From assembly GCF_901482605.1 (NCBI RefSeq), contig NZ_LR590481.1:806001-870000 (forward strand): a stretch of 64,000 bases of DNA, read 5' to 3'. Below the pieces are notes generated by a model. It searched no databases and was not told the DNA's origin. It saw only the letters and a list, made by a program, of their open reading frames with translations. Positions 27,021 to 35,177 of this stretch are shown in pieces. The position numbers and the translations under genes were made by a program. The stretch's first letter is position 1; the number at the start of each line of letters is the position of its first letter. Source of the stretch: Hathewaya histolytica. GTDB lineage: Bacteria; Bacillota; Clostridia; Clostridiales; Clostridiaceae.

Positions 27021-27389
27021 ATGAAAAAAGCAAACGAAAGAGAAGTAAAAAATAGATTAAATGAATTAGAAAGAACTATGGAAAACTATGTTAGAACTGA
27101 AAGACATTTAGAACAACATTCAGATATAGCATCAAGAGAACAATTAGAAAATGCAAAGAGTATACAGGAAAGCAGAAGAGAAGATATGCAAGAATTAGAA
27201 AATAGCATTGTTCATGGGAATGATGTAGAAAATAATACTCCAGAACAACAATTAGAAAATTTAAAAGATAACTATGTAAGTACACAAGGATATTTAAATC
27301 ATAATAGTGAAAATATGAGTAGAGAAGATTTAAGTAATTTAAAAGAAAAGCAAGAAAATAGAAAAGAGCAAATGGATAGAATGTATTAG
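27021..27389 (+). CDS. Duplicated coiled-coil protein resembling spore protein Tlp
   Basis: A 122-residue, highly charged, Gln/Asn/Glu-rich helical protein with no signal peptide. It is an internal duplication. Repeat 1 (about residues 13-60) carries MENYVRTERHL, SREQLENAK and QESRREDMQEL. Repeat 2 (about 74-122) carries LKDNYVSTQGYL, SREDLSNLK and QENRKEQMDRM. The spacing of Asn, the S-x-E-x-L, and the K-x-x-QE-x-R-x-E-x-M pattern resembles Tlp, a small spore protein of Bacillus and Clostridium, but twice over. The Tlp link is my inference. AAGGAGGAG precedes the ATG, and a terminator follows. Confidence 0.7.
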   Translation: MKKANEREVKNRLNELERTMENYVRTERHLEQHSDIASREQLENAKSIQESRREDMQELENSIVHGNDVENNTPEQQLENLKDNYVSTQGYLNHNSENMSREDLSNLKEKQENRKEQMDRMY

Positions 27390-27425
27390 TATTTTAGATT
27401 CAAAAATTTTAGTAATATAAAATTA

Positions 27426-27470
27426 AAAAAGAAAGGATTTAGTTTATGTAAAGTAAATCCTTTCTTTTTA
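27426..27470. terminator. Bidirectional terminator
   Basis: AAAAGAAAGGATTTA (27427-27441) pairs with TAAATCCTTTCTTTT (27454-27468), with T tails in both directions. Confidence 0.88.
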
Positions 27471-27475
27471 TAAAT

Positions 27476-28330
27476 CTAATTACATTCTATATCTTGTATA
27501 AACTTATCAAATCCAATTCTATCTATAAGTTTAAATATTCTTTCACCTGGTAGTCCATTTTTTCTATAATAATTTATAATAGTATCACATACTTTTTTAG
27601 CTTCATCTATGGAATAGATTTTTGGTAACTCTCTTCCTATACTATATTTTCGTCCAAATCTTCCACCTACAAAGATAGAAACTCCTGATGTTTTTTCTGT
27701 AAAAGAATTAAACTTGCAGACTTTAGTACATTCTCCACAACTAACACAATTATCTTTAAAGTAATTAATTTTACCATCTACTATCTTTATAGCACCTTCT
27801 TTGCAAACTTTCATACACATACCACAATTTACACAAGTATCACTATTAAATTCTGGAACAATTCTACCCATAAATCCAAGGTCATTTAAGGAAGCTTTTG
27901 CACAGTTATTAGGACATCCAACTACACCTATTTTAAATTTTGAAGGCATATCCATAGGAAAATACTTTTCATGTAAATCTCTACATAGAGATTGAGTATC
28001 TATAATTCCATGAGTACAAACTGTTCCCTTACAAGCCATTAGAGGGCGGACCTTTTTTCCAGTTCCACCATAAGATAGATTAAAATTGTCTAGTTCTTTT
28101 TTTACATTATCTATATCTTCATATTTTATCCAAGGTATTTCGCAGGAAAGTCTAGTGGTAAATCCCACATATGAATTTCCATATTCTTCAGAAATATGAG
28201 ATATTTGAGAAAGCTCTTTTGAAGAAAAGTTTCCAGCAGAACTTAGTATCCTTACTGAAAAAAAATCTCCATCTTTCTGTTTTAAGAATCCTTCACCTTT
28301 TAATTTTTGAATTTCAGATTTTAATATCAT
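27476..28330 (-). CDS. Siroheme-type sulfite/nitrite reductase-like iron-sulfur protein
   Basis: A 284-residue cytoplasmic redox protein. The N-terminal half carries a nitrite/sulfite-reductase half-domain. The siroheme/[4Fe-4S] cysteines are in ACKGTVCTHG and GCPNNCAKA. The C-terminal part has two ferredoxin clusters, CVNCGMCMKVC and CVSCGECTKVC. This layout is that of small AsrC-like or coenzyme-F420-type reductase relatives. Electron donor and substrate (sulfite, nitrite or another oxyanion) are not decided by the sequence. It diverges from the cysteine T-box operon, which makes a sulfur role attractive. ATG at 28330 follows GGGGG. Confidence 0.82.
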   Translation of the reverse strand: MILKSEIQKLKGEGFLKQKDGDFFSVRILSSAGNFSSKELSQISHISEEYGNSYVGFTTRLSCEIPWIKYEDIDNVKKELDNFNLSYGGTGKKVRPLMACKGTVCTHGIIDTQSLCRDLHEKYFPMDMPSKFKIGVVGCPNNCAKASLNDLGFMGRIVPEFNSDTCVNCGMCMKVCKEGAIKIVDGKINYFKDNCVSCGECTKVCKFNSFTEKTSGVSIFVGGRFGRKYSIGRELPKIYSIDEAKKVCDTIINYYRKNGLPGERIFKLIDRIGFDKFIQDIECN

Positions 28331-28417
28331 AATGTATTCCCCCAATAAATTTCATTAAATAAGCTATGTTAATTATAGCTTATAAAATAAAAGATTTAAA
28401 ATTATTTAAATTTATTG

Positions 28418-28447
28418 TTGACATAAACATATGGTTATGCATATAAT
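28418..28447 (+). promoter_or_regulatory. Promoter of the T-box operon
   Basis: A consensus TTGACA at 28418-28423 and TATAAT at 28442-28447 are separated by 18 bases. Transcription would begin near 28454, just before the T-box leader. Confidence 0.7.
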
Positions 28448-28479
28448 ATTACTAAATATATAATTCCTATCGAATAACT

Positions 28480-28759
28480 TGGATATGTTAAAAGCTAAGA
28501 TAAGGAATAGTAGCTTAATGAGAACTTGCAGAGAGAAGTCTTCTAGGCTGGAAGAGGCTTTAAGTAATGATTTAAGTGAATGCACCTTTGAGCTCTAGGT
28601 CGAAAAAATAGTAGACTGTTGCGGGAAGGCCCGTTAAAGCCTTGAGGTATATTAGTACCAAAATTTTAAGAGATATTATATTTAATTTTTAAATATAATA
28701 ATCAGAGTGGAACCGCGGGATTATCCTGCCTCTGTAATAGGGGTAGGATTTTATTTTTA
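28480..28759 (+). ncRNA. T-box riboswitch, cysteine-specific
   Basis: A tRNA-sensing leader. Stem I landmarks are CAGAGAG and GGCTGGAAGAGGC, and the specifier loop reads GTGAA-TGC-ACCTTTGAG with the Cys codon TGC at 28581-28583. The T-box core AGAGTGGAACCGCGGG is at 28704-28719. Its TGGA (28708-28711) would pair with the acceptor end NCCA of a tRNA whose discriminator base is U, as in tRNA-Cys, which supports the specifier reading independently. The terminator stem (28723-28732 with 28740-28749) has a T-rich tail. Uncharged tRNA-Cys would favour the antiterminator and so expression of the downstream methionine-to-cysteine genes. Confidence 0.93.
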
Positions 28760-28778
28760 TAAAAAGGGAGGAATATTT

Positions 28779-29402
28779 ATGAATACTATGAATTATTTTG
28801 ATTCTATTGCGGCAAATTGGAATACTATAAGAGAGGGATATTTTAAGGATGAACTAAAGTATAAGGCTTTTAAAGAGGTTGATATAAATGGGAAAATTGT
28901 AGCAGATCTAGGATGTGGTAGTGGTTTTATTTCCTTAGGATTGTTAGATGAGGCAAAAATAGTTTTTTCTATAGATAATTCTAAAAACATGTTAAGAATT
29001 TTAAAAGAAGAAGCTAAAAACAAAGGCTATAATAACCTTTATCCTATAAAAGGAGATTTAGAAGATATTCCACTATTTGATGAATCAGTAGATATTATAT
29101 TTATAAATATGGCACTTCATCACGTAATTAATCCTAGTAAATCAATCGGAGAAATGTATAGGATTTTAAAGCCCGGTGGAACATTAATAATAACAGACGT
29201 AATGGAGCATGATGCTCATTGGGCTAAGGAGGAAATGTTTGATAAATGGTTGGGATTTAAGGAGGTGGATATTTTAAAATGGATGGAAGATGAAAAATTT
29301 AAGTATAAAAAATATAAAGATATAGGACTTAAATGTACAGGGTATTCATCAAAAGGTGAATTTGTAGAAACAGGTATATTCTTAGGCAAAGCTATAAAAT
29401 AA
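28779..29402 (+). CDS. SAM-dependent methyltransferase of the ubiG-mccBA operon
   Basis: A 207-residue class I methyltransferase with motif I DLGCGSGFISLG, post-I at IDNSKNMLRI and motif II/III region DIIFINMALHHV. It corresponds to the first gene (called ubiG) of the C. acetobutylicum ubiG-mccB-mccA-luxS operon, where it is thought to feed the SAM to SAH branch. Its methyl acceptor is not known from the sequence, and the name does not mean ubiquinone synthesis. GGGAGGA lies six bases before the ATG. The mccB gene follows 20 bases later. Confidence 0.87.
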   Translation: MNTMNYFDSIAANWNTIREGYFKDELKYKAFKEVDINGKIVADLGCGSGFISLGLLDEAKIVFSIDNSKNMLRILKEEAKNKGYNNLYPIKGDLEDIPLFDESVDIIFINMALHHVINPSKSIGEMYRILKPGGTLIITDVMEHDAHWAKEEMFDKWLGFKEVDILKWMEDEKFKYKKYKDIGLKCTGYSSKGEFVETGIFLGKAIK

Positions 29403-29422
29403 AATTTTGGAGGTATGTAATT

Positions 29423-30586
29423 ATGAAATTTAATTCATTATTAATTCATGGTGGTATTGACGGAGACGAAAGAACAGGAGCTGTAAATGTTCCAATATAT
29501 CAAACTTCAACCTATAAACAGGCTCATTTTGGAGTAAATACAGGATATGAATATTCTAGAACTGGTAACCCAACAAGGGAAGCACTTGAAAAGCTTATAG
29601 CAGATTTAGAAAATGGTTACAGGGGATTTGCTTTTGGATCAGGGCTTGCAGGAATTACAGCAGTACTTTCTCTTTTTAAAAGTGGAGATAAAATTTTAAT
29701 CCCAGATAATCTATATGGAGGGACTTTTAGAGTACTTGATAAAATTTTTAATAATTTTGGAATTGTCTATAAGATAACTGATATGAGTAGCAGAGCATCA
29801 GTAGAAAAGAATATAGAAGACAGTGTTAAAGCTATATTTATAGAAACACCTACAAATCCATTAATGGATGTTACAGATATAAAGGATATAACAGACCTTG
29901 CAAAAGAGAAGGGGATAATGTCTATAGTAGATAACACCTTTATGACTCCATACATTCAAAGACCTATAGAACTTGGTGCAGATATCGTTCTACACAGTGC
30001 AACAAAATATCTAGGTGGTCATAGTGATTTGGTTGCAGGACTTGTAGTGGTAAGTTCAAAAGAGTTAGGTGATAAAATGCACTTTATTCAAAATTCTACA
30101 GGTGGAGTTTTAGGACCATTTGATTCTTTCTTACTAATTAGAGGTATAAAGACTTTAGGGGTACGAATGGACAGGCACATTTATAATGCAATATATATAG
30201 CAGAGTTTTTAGAAAATAGAGAAGAAGTTGAAAAAGTATACTATCCAGGACTTCCTTCCCATGAAGGATATGAAATAAATAAAAAACAGGCTAAAGCTTC
30301 AGGTGGTATTTTATCTTTTACTTTAAAGAGTAATATAGATTATAAAAAATTCTTAGAAAGTTTAGATATTATAACTTTTGGAGAAAGTTTAGGTGGTGTT
30401 GAATCCCTAATTTGCCATCCAGCGTCTATGACTCATGGCGCAATTCCTAAAGAGATAAGAGATACAGCTGGAATTTCTGAAAATCTAGTAAGGCTTTCCA
30501 TAGGTATTGAAGATATAGATGATTTGATAAAAGATATAGAAAAAGCTTTTCATATGGCAAGGAGGGATATGAATGAAATATTATAA
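29423..30586 (+). CDS. mccB: Cystathionine gamma-lyase/synthase-family PLP enzyme, MccB
   Basis: A 387-residue Cys/Met-metabolism PLP enzyme. The PLP lysine is in LHSATKYLGGHSDLVAG, and the motif SRTGNPTREALE appears near residue 47. In the operon context it is MccB, which splits cystathionine to cysteine, 2-oxobutyrate and ammonia. Homocysteine gamma-lyase activity is also known in this group. Its stop overlaps the mccA start by 14 bases, which suggests translational coupling. GGAGG precedes the ATG. Confidence 0.9.
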   Translation: MKFNSLLIHGGIDGDERTGAVNVPIYQTSTYKQAHFGVNTGYEYSRTGNPTREALEKLIADLENGYRGFAFGSGLAGITAVLSLFKSGDKILIPDNLYGGTFRVLDKIFNNFGIVYKITDMSSRASVEKNIEDSVKAIFIETPTNPLMDVTDIKDITDLAKEKGIMSIVDNTFMTPYIQRPIELGADIVLHSATKYLGGHSDLVAGLVVVSSKELGDKMHFIQNSTGGVLGPFDSFLLIRGIKTLGVRMDRHIYNAIYIAEFLENREEVEKVYYPGLPSHEGYEINKKQAKASGGILSFTLKSNIDYKKFLESLDIITFGESLGGVESLICHPASMTHGAIPKEIRDTAGISENLVRLSIGIEDIDDLIKDIEKAFHMARRDMNEIL

Positions 30587-31484
30587 TGATATTAAGGAGT
30601 TAATTGGGAATACACCACTTATTAAGCTGAATAATTTTAATATTACAAAAGAAGTTAATGTATTTTCAAAGTTAGAGTATTATAACCCTGCTGGTAGCAT
30701 TAAAGATAGAATTGGACTTTATATGATAGAGGAAGGTGAGAGAGCTGGTGTTTTAAGAAAGGGAATGACCATAATAGAGGCAACTGCAGGAAATACAGGT
30801 CTAGGACTAGCAATAGGAGCTTTAAATAAAGGATATAAGACAATTTTTGTAGTACCGGATAAGTTTTCTGATGAAAAGATAGCATTAATGAAAGCACTAG
30901 GTGGGGAAGTCATAATAACTCCAAAAGAGAAGGGGATGAAAGGTGCAATAGAGTATGCAAATACTTTGCTTCAATCTATAGAAAATTCAACCTCACTACA
31001 TCAGTTTGAAAATGCTCACAACCCAGAGGCTCATTATTATGGTACTGGTAGAGAAATATACGAGGATTTGGATGGGGTAATAGATTATTTTGTAGCAGGA
31101 GCAGGTAGTGGGGGAACTTTTACTGGAGTTATGAAATATTTAAAAGAAAAAAATCCAAAAATCAAAGGAGTTTTAGTAGATCCAGAAGGCTCCACCATGG
31201 GGGGCGGTGAAGAAGGGCCTTATAATATTGAGGGTATTGGAAACAATTTCATACCTGCAGTTATGGATATGAGCCTAGTTTCAGAAGTTATAAAAGTAAA
31301 TGATGAGGAAGCCTTTGGAGCTAGTAGGGAATTATCTAAAAAGGAAGGTATAATAGTAGGAACTTCCTCTGGAGCGGCTATGGCAGGAGTGTTAAAGTTA
31401 ATCAAAAAAATAGATAGAGGAAATATAGTAACACTATTTCCGGATAGAGGCGATAGGTATTTTTCAAAAGGATTATTTTGGTAA
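30573..31484 (+). CDS. mccA: O-acetylserine-dependent cystathionine beta-synthase, MccA
   Basis: A 303-residue CysK/CBS-fold PLP enzyme. The PLP lysine is in NPAGSIKDRIG, the substrate loop is EATAGNTGLGLA (where typical CysK has TSGNTG) and the phosphate loop is GAGSGGTFTG. It lacks the haem and CBS domains of the eukaryotic enzyme. In this operon it joins homocysteine and O-acetylserine to cystathionine for MccB. CysK activity cannot be excluded. AAGGAGG precedes the ATG inside the end of mccB. Confidence 0.9.
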   Translation: MKYYNDIKELIGNTPLIKLNNFNITKEVNVFSKLEYYNPAGSIKDRIGLYMIEEGERAGVLRKGMTIIEATAGNTGLGLAIGALNKGYKTIFVVPDKFSDEKIALMKALGGEVIITPKEKGMKGAIEYANTLLQSIENSTSLHQFENAHNPEAHYYGTGREIYEDLDGVIDYFVAGAGSGGTFTGVMKYLKEKNPKIKGVLVDPEGSTMGGGEEGPYNIEGIGNNFIPAVMDMSLVSEVIKVNDEEAFGASRELSKKEGIIVGTSSGAAMAGVLKLIKKIDRGNIVTLFPDRGDRYFSKGLFW

Positions 31485-31537
31485 TAAGTTAATATAAATA
31501 AATATACTATATATAAATATTTTAGGAGGTATTTACT

Positions 31538-31990
31538 ATGGTTAAAGTTGAAAGTTTTACAATTGATCACACAAAATTAAAGGCACCGTTTGTTAGGAAG
31601 TGTGGTGTTCAGAATGGAAAATTAGGAGATGAAATTTCAAAGTTTGACTTAAGATTTATGATGCCCAATAGAGAAGTTATGGATACAGGCGCTATTCATA
31701 CAATAGAGCATTTAATGGCAGGATTTATGAGAGAGAAGATGGAAGGTATAATAGATATTTCTCCTATGGGATGCCGAACAGGATTTTATATGATAGCTTG
31801 GGGAGATAGAGAACCAAAGGAAGTAATAAAAGCTTTAGAGTACTCATTTAAAAGGATTATAGATACAGAAGAAGTACCTGCTGCTAACGAAGTTCAATGT
31901 GGTAATTATAAAGATCACTCACTGAAAAAGGCAAAAGAGTATGCGCAAAAGGTTTTAAATGAAGGTATCAGTGATAAAATATATGGATAA
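31538..31990 (+). CDS. luxS: S-ribosylhomocysteine lyase LuxS
   Basis: A 150-residue LuxS enzyme. The metal ligands are in HTIEHLMAGF and in the later C-containing segment NEVQCGNYKDH, and the catalytic Cys is in MGCRTGFYM. It converts S-ribosylhomocysteine to homocysteine plus the AI-2 precursor and so feeds MccA. The SAH nucleosidase that makes its substrate is not in this window. TAGGAGGT precedes the ATG, 54 bases after mccA, matching the known operon order. Confidence 0.95.
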   Translation: MVKVESFTIDHTKLKAPFVRKCGVQNGKLGDEISKFDLRFMMPNREVMDTGAIHTIEHLMAGFMREKMEGIIDISPMGCRTGFYMIAWGDREPKEVIKALEYSFKRIIDTEEVPAANEVQCGNYKDHSLKKAKEYAQKVLNEGISDKIYG

Positions 31991-32188
31991 AATTAAGTTT
32001 AATAAAAAGAAGTTATTACGTTATAGATGTTAGTTTAAGAATAAAATAAGCATTAAATTATAATAAAAACAGGAGCAGTTAATAAATATGTTATAATCTA
32101 TTTATATGGTGTTAAAGAATATAAATTATAATATAGTTATTATAATCATATTAAAAAGTAAAAAATATTAACTAATAGGTGATTTAAC

Positions 32189-33388
32189 ATGGATATTATT
32201 GAAATATTAAACGAAATAAATAATCAAAGTAAAGAAAAAAGTCATAAAATTGCTCCTGTTGAAATTTTAAAAATACTTACTAATGGAAGATCTGGTGCAC
32301 GAGTTTTCATGGTAGAGTATGGTCCAGATAATAAAGTTGGAATACTAAAACTAACTAGTAGTAGTTCTGAATGTGAATCATTTCAAAAAGCTTATGAAGT
32401 AGCTATGCAAAATAATATGCATAAATATATAGCAAAGTTAGTACAGGACTATGAAGTGAATATTGAAAATCAACCTACAGTTTATGCTAATTTATATGAT
32501 CTTGCTGGAGATGATATATATAACTCAGAGACATTTTTAGAAAAAATTATAAATGAGGATGAACTTAAGGATCAAATAATGTCCAAGCTTACTAAATTTA
32601 TTTTTACTTGGAATAAGGAACATGAAAAGCAATACTTGTCTCCTAAAGAAATAGTTCAAGGTGAGTTAGCACATAGGTTTATGGATAAAAAATATATAAA
32701 ATCCTTTGAAGAAATAGGTATAAGAAAAGATGTAAAATGGATTTCCTTAGATGGAACTGACAACATACTTCCTAACCCATATTATTTCTTTAACGATTTA
32801 GATTCATTGAGAGATATTAAGGTAGCTTGTTTAACATCATGGGTACATGGAGATTTCCAAGGTAATAATATAATTATTACAGAAAATAAACCTATTATTA
32901 TAGATTTTTGCGACATATTAGAAAATTGTAATGTTTTTCATGATATAAGATATTTAGAATCCATAACCTTATCAGACTATTTAGATTTTGATACTGAATT
33001 CCATAGAGATCTTTGGACTAAGGTATGCAAATGTGTAAGTGAGGGTGTTCTTTATGTAGATATACCAAAAGGAAAGGGTATGTCTCTTTTAAGACAACTT
33101 ATACCAAAGCTTAGAGAAAATCTAAAGCTTGTGGTGTCTGATAGTAGAAATGTTTTATACAATCCATCTTTCTATCTTGCAGGGGTTTCCTGCGGACTTA
33201 TAAATATGAGAAAGATTAAGGATCCTGTTAGAAAAAAAGCAGCCCTAATATATGCTGCATATAATTTAAAGATGTTTTTAAATGACGTTTCGGTAAATAT
33301 GTATAATCCTGATTTAAGTTCCTGTATGACTTTAAGTTGGAAAAATCCTAGTGAAAATAATTACATGATCAAATTAGATGTAGTATAA
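32189..33388 (+). CDS. Kinase-fold (choline/aminoglycoside phosphotransferase-like) protein
   Basis: A 399-residue cytoplasmic protein with a protein-kinase-like fold. The catalytic loop is VHGDFQGNNIII and the metal-binding motif is IIIDFCDI, both intact. The N-lobe has a glycine loop NGRSGARVFMVEYG and a lysine in GILKLTSS. The residues outside the core are not typical of aminoglycoside resistance enzymes, and the layout recalls the kinase-like domains found in bacterial signalling or conflict systems. The substrate is unknown. It has its own spacing from luxS (198 bases) and a terminator after it. Confidence 0.68.
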   Translation: MDIIEILNEINNQSKEKSHKIAPVEILKILTNGRSGARVFMVEYGPDNKVGILKLTSSSSECESFQKAYEVAMQNNMHKYIAKLVQDYEVNIENQPTVYANLYDLAGDDIYNSETFLEKIINEDELKDQIMSKLTKFIFTWNKEHEKQYLSPKEIVQGELAHRFMDKKYIKSFEEIGIRKDVKWISLDGTDNILPNPYYFFNDLDSLRDIKVACLTSWVHGDFQGNNIIITENKPIIIDFCDILENCNVFHDIRYLESITLSDYLDFDTEFHRDLWTKVCKCVSEGVLYVDIPKGKGMSLLRQLIPKLRENLKLVVSDSRNVLYNPSFYLAGVSCGLINMRKIKDPVRKKAALIYAAYNLKMFLNDVSVNMYNPDLSSCMTLSWKNPSENNYMIKLDVV

Positions 33389-33431
33389 GTAAAATAATAG
33401 TAATATATAAACTAAGTTAATTAAGTATATA

Positions 33432-33480
33432 AAAAAGCACTATGAAGAGTATAAAATATTATTCTTCATAGTGCTTTTTA
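33432..33480. terminator. Bidirectional terminator
   Basis: AAAAAGCACTATGAAGA pairs with TCTTCATAGTGCTTTTT around a short AT loop, between convergent genes. Confidence 0.88.
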
Positions 33481-33527
33481 GATTGTAATTACAGTATTTT
33501 AGCTAGAATTTTTTGATTTTAAATATA

Positions 33528-35129
33528 TTATTCAGTAAAATAAAGTTTAGATAAATCTTCAAACATATATATTGGAACTAATTTAGCTTCTTTAACTCCA
33601 CCTAATTTTTTATCAGTTGCAACTTTTGATATAGAGTAATCAAGAGTGTAAACTGGAGCGTCTTCAGCTATAGTCTTTTGAATTTTTTCATACATTTCTT
33701 TTCTTTTAGCTTCATTTTTTTCAATTTTAGCATCATCAAATAATTTGTCTAAATCTTTGTTTAAATATTGAGATGCATTAAATGATGCTTTAGAGGAATA
33801 AACTTCTCCATAAGCACTTGGTTCATCCCCCATAACGTATCCATTCATTATTAGGTCATAATCTCTTTCTTTTTCTCCCATAAGTTTAGCAAAGAAAGAT
33901 TGATCATCTATACCAACAGCTTCAACATCAATACCAATTGCTTTTAATTGTTCCTGAACTACTAGAACTATTTTCTTTGAAGTTTCTTTTGATGTTGTAT
34001 ACATGAATTTTAATTTGCCCTTAGATACACCAGCTTTTTTCATTAATTCTTTAGCTTTTTCTATATTATGATCATACTTTTCTACGTCTTCTGTATAGAA
34101 TTTTGTAGAAGGTGGCATTACTGAGGAAGCTTTTTTAGTTAATTCAGTTGTACCAGAATCTGCTTTTAATAGTTCATCTTTATTTAAAGCATAAGAAATT
34201 GCTTGTCTAACTTCTTTTTTTGCAAGTAAAGGATTTTTCATGTTAAATACTATGTAATTAACCATCCCTTCGTCAAAAGTATAAGTGTTAAATTTTTGGT
34301 CCTTAGAATATTTTAAATAATTCTCATCAGTAAGATATGTTGTTGTTATTTCACCATTCTCAAAAGCTGCTGAAGTTGAATTAGTATCTGCAGAAATTCT
34401 AAATACAAGCTTATCTAGATTTGGTTTTCCACCATGATAATCGTTAAATCTTTCAAAAGTTAACATTTCACCTTTTTTCCATTCTTTAAATTTAAATGGA
34501 CCAGAACCAACAGGTTTTGCCGTTGAAGCCTCTGCTTTTTCTATGCTTTTTTCCTTTTCAAAGATATGCTTTGGAATTGGTCTAAAGTCACCTAGAGCTG
34601 CTTCAAATGGTACATAAACTTGTGGTAATTTGAATTCCACAGTTAAATCATCTTTCTTTGCAACTTGTACATCCCTATTATTTATAACAAAATTACCTCT
34701 AGCTTCGATATTTTGATTTTTATCAAGTAAAGTTTTAACAGTATAAACTATGTCGTCAGAAGTTATTTTTTGACCATCATGCCATTTTAGATTATCTTTT
34801 AAAGTAAGGGTATAAGTTAACATATCCTCAGAGACTTTTAAGTCTTTTGCAAGACAATAATCTTTTTTACCATCATGTTCTCTAAATAGTGGGTCAAATA
34901 ATGCATTACTTACCGTATACGTAATTCTATTGTATCTAAAAAATGGATTTAAGCTAGTAGGATCTGTGGCAGATGATAATATAACAGTTCCACCATCTTT
35001 TTTCTTAGCCTCAGTTTTTGTTCCTTCTTTACCACTATCTTTTTTTTCATTAGTAGGTTTAGTGCCACATGAGGCTAGTGAAAATACTAGACCGACTGAA
35101 AGTAAGGCAGCTATAAGTCGTTTTTTCAT
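33528..35129 (-). CDS. Oligopeptide-type ABC transporter substrate-binding lipoprotein
   Basis: A 533-residue family 5 solute-binding protein. The signal peptide ends in the lipobox LASC, so it is anchored to the outer face of the membrane. The body shows the family pattern DPTSLNPFF near the N-terminus and WHDGQKITSDDIVYTVK around residue 115. Peptides, or less often nickel or other small solutes, are the usual ligands. It is the last gene of a three-gene minus-strand operon, 48 bases after the second permease. No ATPase gene is present. Confidence 0.9.
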   Translation of the reverse strand: MKKRLIAALLSVGLVFSLASCGTKPTNEKKDSGKEGTKTEAKKKDGGTVILSSATDPTSLNPFFRYNRITYTVSNALFDPLFREHDGKKDYCLAKDLKVSEDMLTYTLTLKDNLKWHDGQKITSDDIVYTVKTLLDKNQNIEARGNFVINNRDVQVAKKDDLTVEFKLPQVYVPFEAALGDFRPIPKHIFEKEKSIEKAEASTAKPVGSGPFKFKEWKKGEMLTFERFNDYHGGKPNLDKLVFRISADTNSTSAAFENGEITTTYLTDENYLKYSKDQKFNTYTFDEGMVNYIVFNMKNPLLAKKEVRQAISYALNKDELLKADSGTTELTKKASSVMPPSTKFYTEDVEKYDHNIEKAKELMKKAGVSKGKLKFMYTTSKETSKKIVLVVQEQLKAIGIDVEAVGIDDQSFFAKLMGEKERDYDLIMNGYVMGDEPSAYGEVYSSKASFNASQYLNKDLDKLFDDAKIEKNEAKRKEMYEKIQKTIAEDAPVYTLDYSISKVATDKKLGGVKEAKLVPIYMFEDLSKLYFTE

Positions 35130-35177
35130 CTTAATTATTCCCCCTTAAATTTATAAAATTAAAACAATGCATAGACA

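Noticed and set aside
28707-28778. In-frame extension of the methyltransferase gene into the T-box
   Set aside because: It would translate the T-box core and terminator. ATG 28779 has GGGAGGA at good spacing.
31991-32188. SAM riboswitch antisense RNA downstream of luxS
   Set aside because: I looked on both strands for the S-box core and its SAM-binding landmarks and found none.
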